From assembly GCA_046538375.1 (NCBI GenBank), contig JBKHJA010000056.1, positions 1-15,923 of the forward strand: a stretch of 15,923 nucleotides of DNA. The letters run 5' to 3'. The stretch is from JBKHJA01 sp046538375. GTDB lineage: Bacteria; Acidobacteriota; Aminicenantia; Aminicenantales; Aminicenantaceae. The first letter of the stretch is position 1. Each line of letters begins with the position of its first letter. A program made the position numbers and the translations under genes. Shown here piece after piece: positions 13,838 to 15,923 of this stretch. The notes under the pieces are model-generated. The model ran no database searches. It saw nothing but the letters and a program-made list of their open reading frames with translations, and had not been told where the DNA came from.

Positions 13838-14634
13838 TGGAAACCATCATCAAAAAGGATTATGACCAAATCTGTGAACAAGCCGCCGAAATCATCCACC
13901 AAACATGGCACAAGAAAAACAATCTGGTCCTGGGCTTGCCTACCGGAAACACTCCTTTAGGAGTCTATAAAAGGCTCAGCCTGCTTTACCAGAAGGGAGA
14001 AATGGATTTTTCTCAAGTGACCACTTTTAACCTGGATGAATACCTGGGGCTGAAAGAAAACCATCCTCGAAGTTTTTCCTATTATATGGAAAAGAATTTT
14101 TTTCAGCATGTCAACATAAGAAAAGAAAATATCCACCGCCTCAAGGGGATCCCTGAAAATATCGATGATCACTGCCGGCAATACGAACAGGAAATCAAGA
14201 GCGCTGGAGGAATCGATATACAGCTTTTGGGTGTTGGGAGAAACGGTCATATCGGGTTCAACGAACCCAGCTCCTCTCTCTCATCCCGGACCAGAGTGAA
14301 AACCTTAACCCAGGAAACCATCCAGGCCAACTCCCCTCTGTTCGAAAACAAGAATGAAATCCCCAGATTCTGCCTGACCATGGGGATCGGTACCATCATG
14401 GAGGCCAGGATGATAATTCTCCTGGCTTCGGGCAAAGACAAGAGTGAGGCCATACGGAAAAGTGTGGAAGGACCGATCACCGCTTCTGTGCCTGCCTCCA
14501 TTCTCCAACTCCACCCCCAGGTCAAGGTCATCGTTGACCAGGAAGCTGCTTCCCTGCTCTCCAGAAAAGATTATTATCAATGGGTGTTTGAGAATAAAGA
14601 TAGAGTGGGAGATTTTCTGGCAAAGAAAAAATAA
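13837..14634 (+). CDS. nagB: Glucosamine-6-phosphate deaminase
   Basis: A 265-aa enzyme that converts glucosamine-6-P to fructose-6-P and ammonia in the cytoplasm. Phosphate/sugar loop LGLPTGNTPLGVYK (32-45), catalytic Asp67 in FNLDEYLGL, and GVGRNGHIGFNEP with His138 and Glu143. Asn136 stands where E. coli has Asp141, a common variant in other NagB proteins. The ATG at 13837 overlaps the mutase stop by one base (TGATG) and is preferred over the GTG one codon earlier. No nagA deacetylase is present in the window, which fits a non-acetylated substrate. The gene ends 6 bp from the end of the convergent kinase gene, with no terminator between them. Confidence 0.93.
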   Translation: METIIKKDYDQICEQAAEIIHQTWHKKNNLVLGLPTGNTPLGVYKRLSLLYQKGEMDFSQVTTFNLDEYLGLKENHPRSFSYYMEKNFFQHVNIRKENIHRLKGIPENIDDHCRQYEQEIKSAGGIDIQLLGVGRNGHIGFNEPSSSLSSRTRVKTLTQETIQANSPLFENKNEIPRFCLTMGIGTIMEARMIILLASGKDKSEAIRKSVEGPITASVPASILQLHPQVKVIVDQEAASLLSRKDYYQWVFENKDRVGDFLAKKK

Positions 14635-14640
14635 AACCTG

Positions 14641-15744
14641 TCAGCTCCTGGCTATCTTCTTAATAACGGCCTGCATTTCAGCGTACTGCTCATCCATACT
14701 CTCCAGAAGTTTCCATTGAGCTCTGGTCCTCTGCAAATTATGATACTCATGATCGATCTTGTAATAGTGATCTCCATCCAGAAAATCTGTTAAAAACCGA
14801 AGTCCGGCCATAAATGTCAAAGATTTCGCTGAAAAGGCAAGGTAGTCAATTTCCGCTTCCACCAGAAATGATTTTGTTTCCTGGAGAAATCCTTCGGAGA
14901 AGGCCTCAAACAACCCCATGTCCATGTGCACTTCTTCCAGGTTTTCCTCATCTTCAGCACCCGTATTGGCCACAGTCCTGATGGCGTCACCAAAGTCATA
15001 ATGGATATACCCGGGCATAACCGTATCCAGATCGATCACACACAGCGGATTATGGTGGCTGTCGAAGAGTATGTTGTTAAATTTGGTATCATTATGGGTC
15101 ACTCTTTTTGGAATTTTCCCCTCCCTGCCCAGCCGGTTTATGCACTTCATCTCTTCTTCTCTCGTCTTGACTATTGAGGTCTCATCAGGCACCTCTTTTG
15201 CTCTCTTCACCGGGTCTCTTTTTAAAACCTCATAAAATTTGTCCAGACGCTTCTCCATATCAAGAAAATCAGGAATTGTTTCATAAAGCGAATCTGCTGA
15301 TAAGTCCGCCACAAGCGCCAGAAATCTGCCGAACGCTTTTCCTCCAGCGTAGGCTCTGTCTGGACTATCCACCATATCATAGGAGCTGCTCTCAGGAATA
15401 AAAACACACACCCGCCAGTAATTCCCCCGGGGATCTCGGTAGTAATATTTTCCGTCTTTGGCAGGAACAAAGCTCAGGCATTCCAGGGAAAAATCTGAAT
15501 CCCGGGATTGAGAGATTTTTTTTTGAATATGCTTGGTCACTCTCTCGATATTGCTCATCAACTGAGGGACATTCCTGAACACATGATGATTGATTCTCTG
15601 CAGCAGATAATCAAGGGAAGACTCCTCAGTGGTGTGGACCAGGAATGTGTCGTGGATGTGTCCAGAGCCATACCGATGGGCGCTGGCAAAATTCCCTCGC
15701 GTGTCAAAGTTACTCATGATTGATTTTAAATCGTATTTCATCAT
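14641..15744 (-). CDS. NahK-like anomeric hexosamine 1-kinase
   Basis: A 367-aa aminoglycoside-phosphotransferase-fold kinase. It has a glycine-rich loop YGSGHIHDTFLV (25-36), then YLLQRINHHVFRNVP (47-60) as in NahK, the catalytic loop VTHNDTKFNNILFD (215-228) with Asp219 as base, and a metal motif CVIDLDTVMPGYIHYDFGDA (235-254). Together these match N-acetylhexosamine 1-kinases, which phosphorylate the C1 hydroxyl of GlcNAc/GalNAc. Beside a glucosaminidase, a mutase and NagB, glucosamine or GlcNAc is the likely substrate and the 1-phosphate the product. The start is one of two adjacent ATGs (15744 or 15741). Transcription from the promoter at 15781-15809 converges on nagB. Confidence 0.87.
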   Translation of the reverse strand: MMKYDLKSIMSNFDTRGNFASAHRYGSGHIHDTFLVHTTEESSLDYLLQRINHHVFRNVPQLMSNIERVTKHIQKKISQSRDSDFSLECLSFVPAKDGKYYYRDPRGNYWRVCVFIPESSSYDMVDSPDRAYAGGKAFGRFLALVADLSADSLYETIPDFLDMEKRLDKFYEVLKRDPVKRAKEVPDETSIVKTREEEMKCINRLGREGKIPKRVTHNDTKFNNILFDSHHNPLCVIDLDTVMPGYIHYDFGDAIRTVANTGAEDEENLEEVHMDMGLFEAFSEGFLQETKSFLVEAEIDYLAFSAKSLTFMAGLRFLTDFLDGDHYYKIDHEYHNLQRTRAQWKLLESMDEQYAEMQAVIKKIARS

Positions 15745-15780
15745 GGCGTGCTTTTCCCTGATCTGGTATTCAAAATGTTA

Positions 15781-15809
15781 ATTATAACCCATGATGGTGT
15801 TGAATAGAA
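15781..15809 (-). promoter_or_regulatory. Promoter of the hexosamine kinase gene
   Basis: On the minus strand a consensus TATAAT (15786-15781) is preceded, after 17 bp, by a weak TTCTAT (15809-15804). Transcription would start about 30 nt upstream of the ATG. Confidence 0.5.
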
Positions 15810-15850
15810 CATTTTGTGGACATCGTAAGCCTCTCTTTTTCCGTGATAGG

Positions 15851-15866
15851 GGGTGAGGGATGGGGG
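15851..15866 (+). repeat. G-rich 16-bp repeat, copy 2
   Basis: GGGTGAGGGATGGGGG is identical to 11024-11039 and in the same orientation. It is preceded by GTGATAGGGG (15843-15852), whose inverse follows copy 1. The two copies flank the mutase-mutase-nagB-kinase block. Confidence 0.6.
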
Positions 15867-15886
15867 GCCGTCAGCACGCTTATTTT

Positions 15887-15908
15887 CCCCACCGAGTCCT
15901 CGGAGGGG
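15887..15908. repeat. GC-rich inverted repeat near the right edge
   Basis: CCCCACCGAG, a TC centre, then CTCGGAGGGG: 10-bp arms with one mismatch. No T-run follows on either strand inside the window, so it is not called a terminator. Confidence 0.45.
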
Positions 15909-15923
15909 GAACAGCTCCGCTTT

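Overview
The window looks like chromosome from an uncultured, probably Gram-negative bacterium of moderate GC. Gene content (an RpoD-type sigma factor, an RRM protein with a Gly/Arg tail, a DUF3795 protein, AbiE/PIN/nucleotidyltransferase modules, Spy/CpxP and zinc-ribbon remnants) is reminiscent of Desulfobacterota or neighbouring phyla. That placement is an impression from protein families, not a computed result.

Left part (1-5569), accessory. A run of tiny minus-strand genes with strong ribosome-binding sites (1-525) leads to a repeat-rich stretch and a 39-nt 3' fragment of a tRNA-Val(GAC) gene (882-920). This reads as the right junction of an element integrated in a tRNA gene, with the intact tRNA and the element body off the left edge. 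Beyond it lie three toxin-antitoxin-like modules in different states: a nucleotidyltransferase with a 77-aa partner (929-1662), an intact AbrB/PIN pair with a clear promoter (2117-2822), and an AbiEi antitoxin whose AbiEii toxin gene is cut off after about 28 family-like codons (3266-3994). The cut-off toxin gene abuts a frameshifted zinc-ribbon gene. An orphan ArsR-type regulator and a decayed Spy/CpxP gene that still has its terminator complete this part.

Middle part (5570-8007), housekeeping-like and all on the minus strand: a large RpoD-family sigma factor without region 1.1, an RRM RNA-binding protein with its own promoter and a palindrome in its leader, and a cysteine-rich DUF3795 protein.

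Right part (8066-15744), an amino-sugar cluster. A secreted GH2 enzyme resembling exo-beta-D-glucosaminidases has its own promoter and is divergent from an operon of two tandem phosphohexomutases and a glucosamine-6-phosphate deaminase. A NahK-type anomeric hexosamine kinase converges on the operon. Together they suggest this route: extracytoplasmic release of glucosamine, phosphorylation at C1, mutase conversion to glucosamine-6-P, then NagB to fructose-6-P plus ammonia, with no deacetylase in view. The first mutase lacks the catalytic phosphoserine and two of three metal-binding aspartates, so it looks like a conserved pseudoenzyme beside an active paralogue. This is the most unusual feature of the window.
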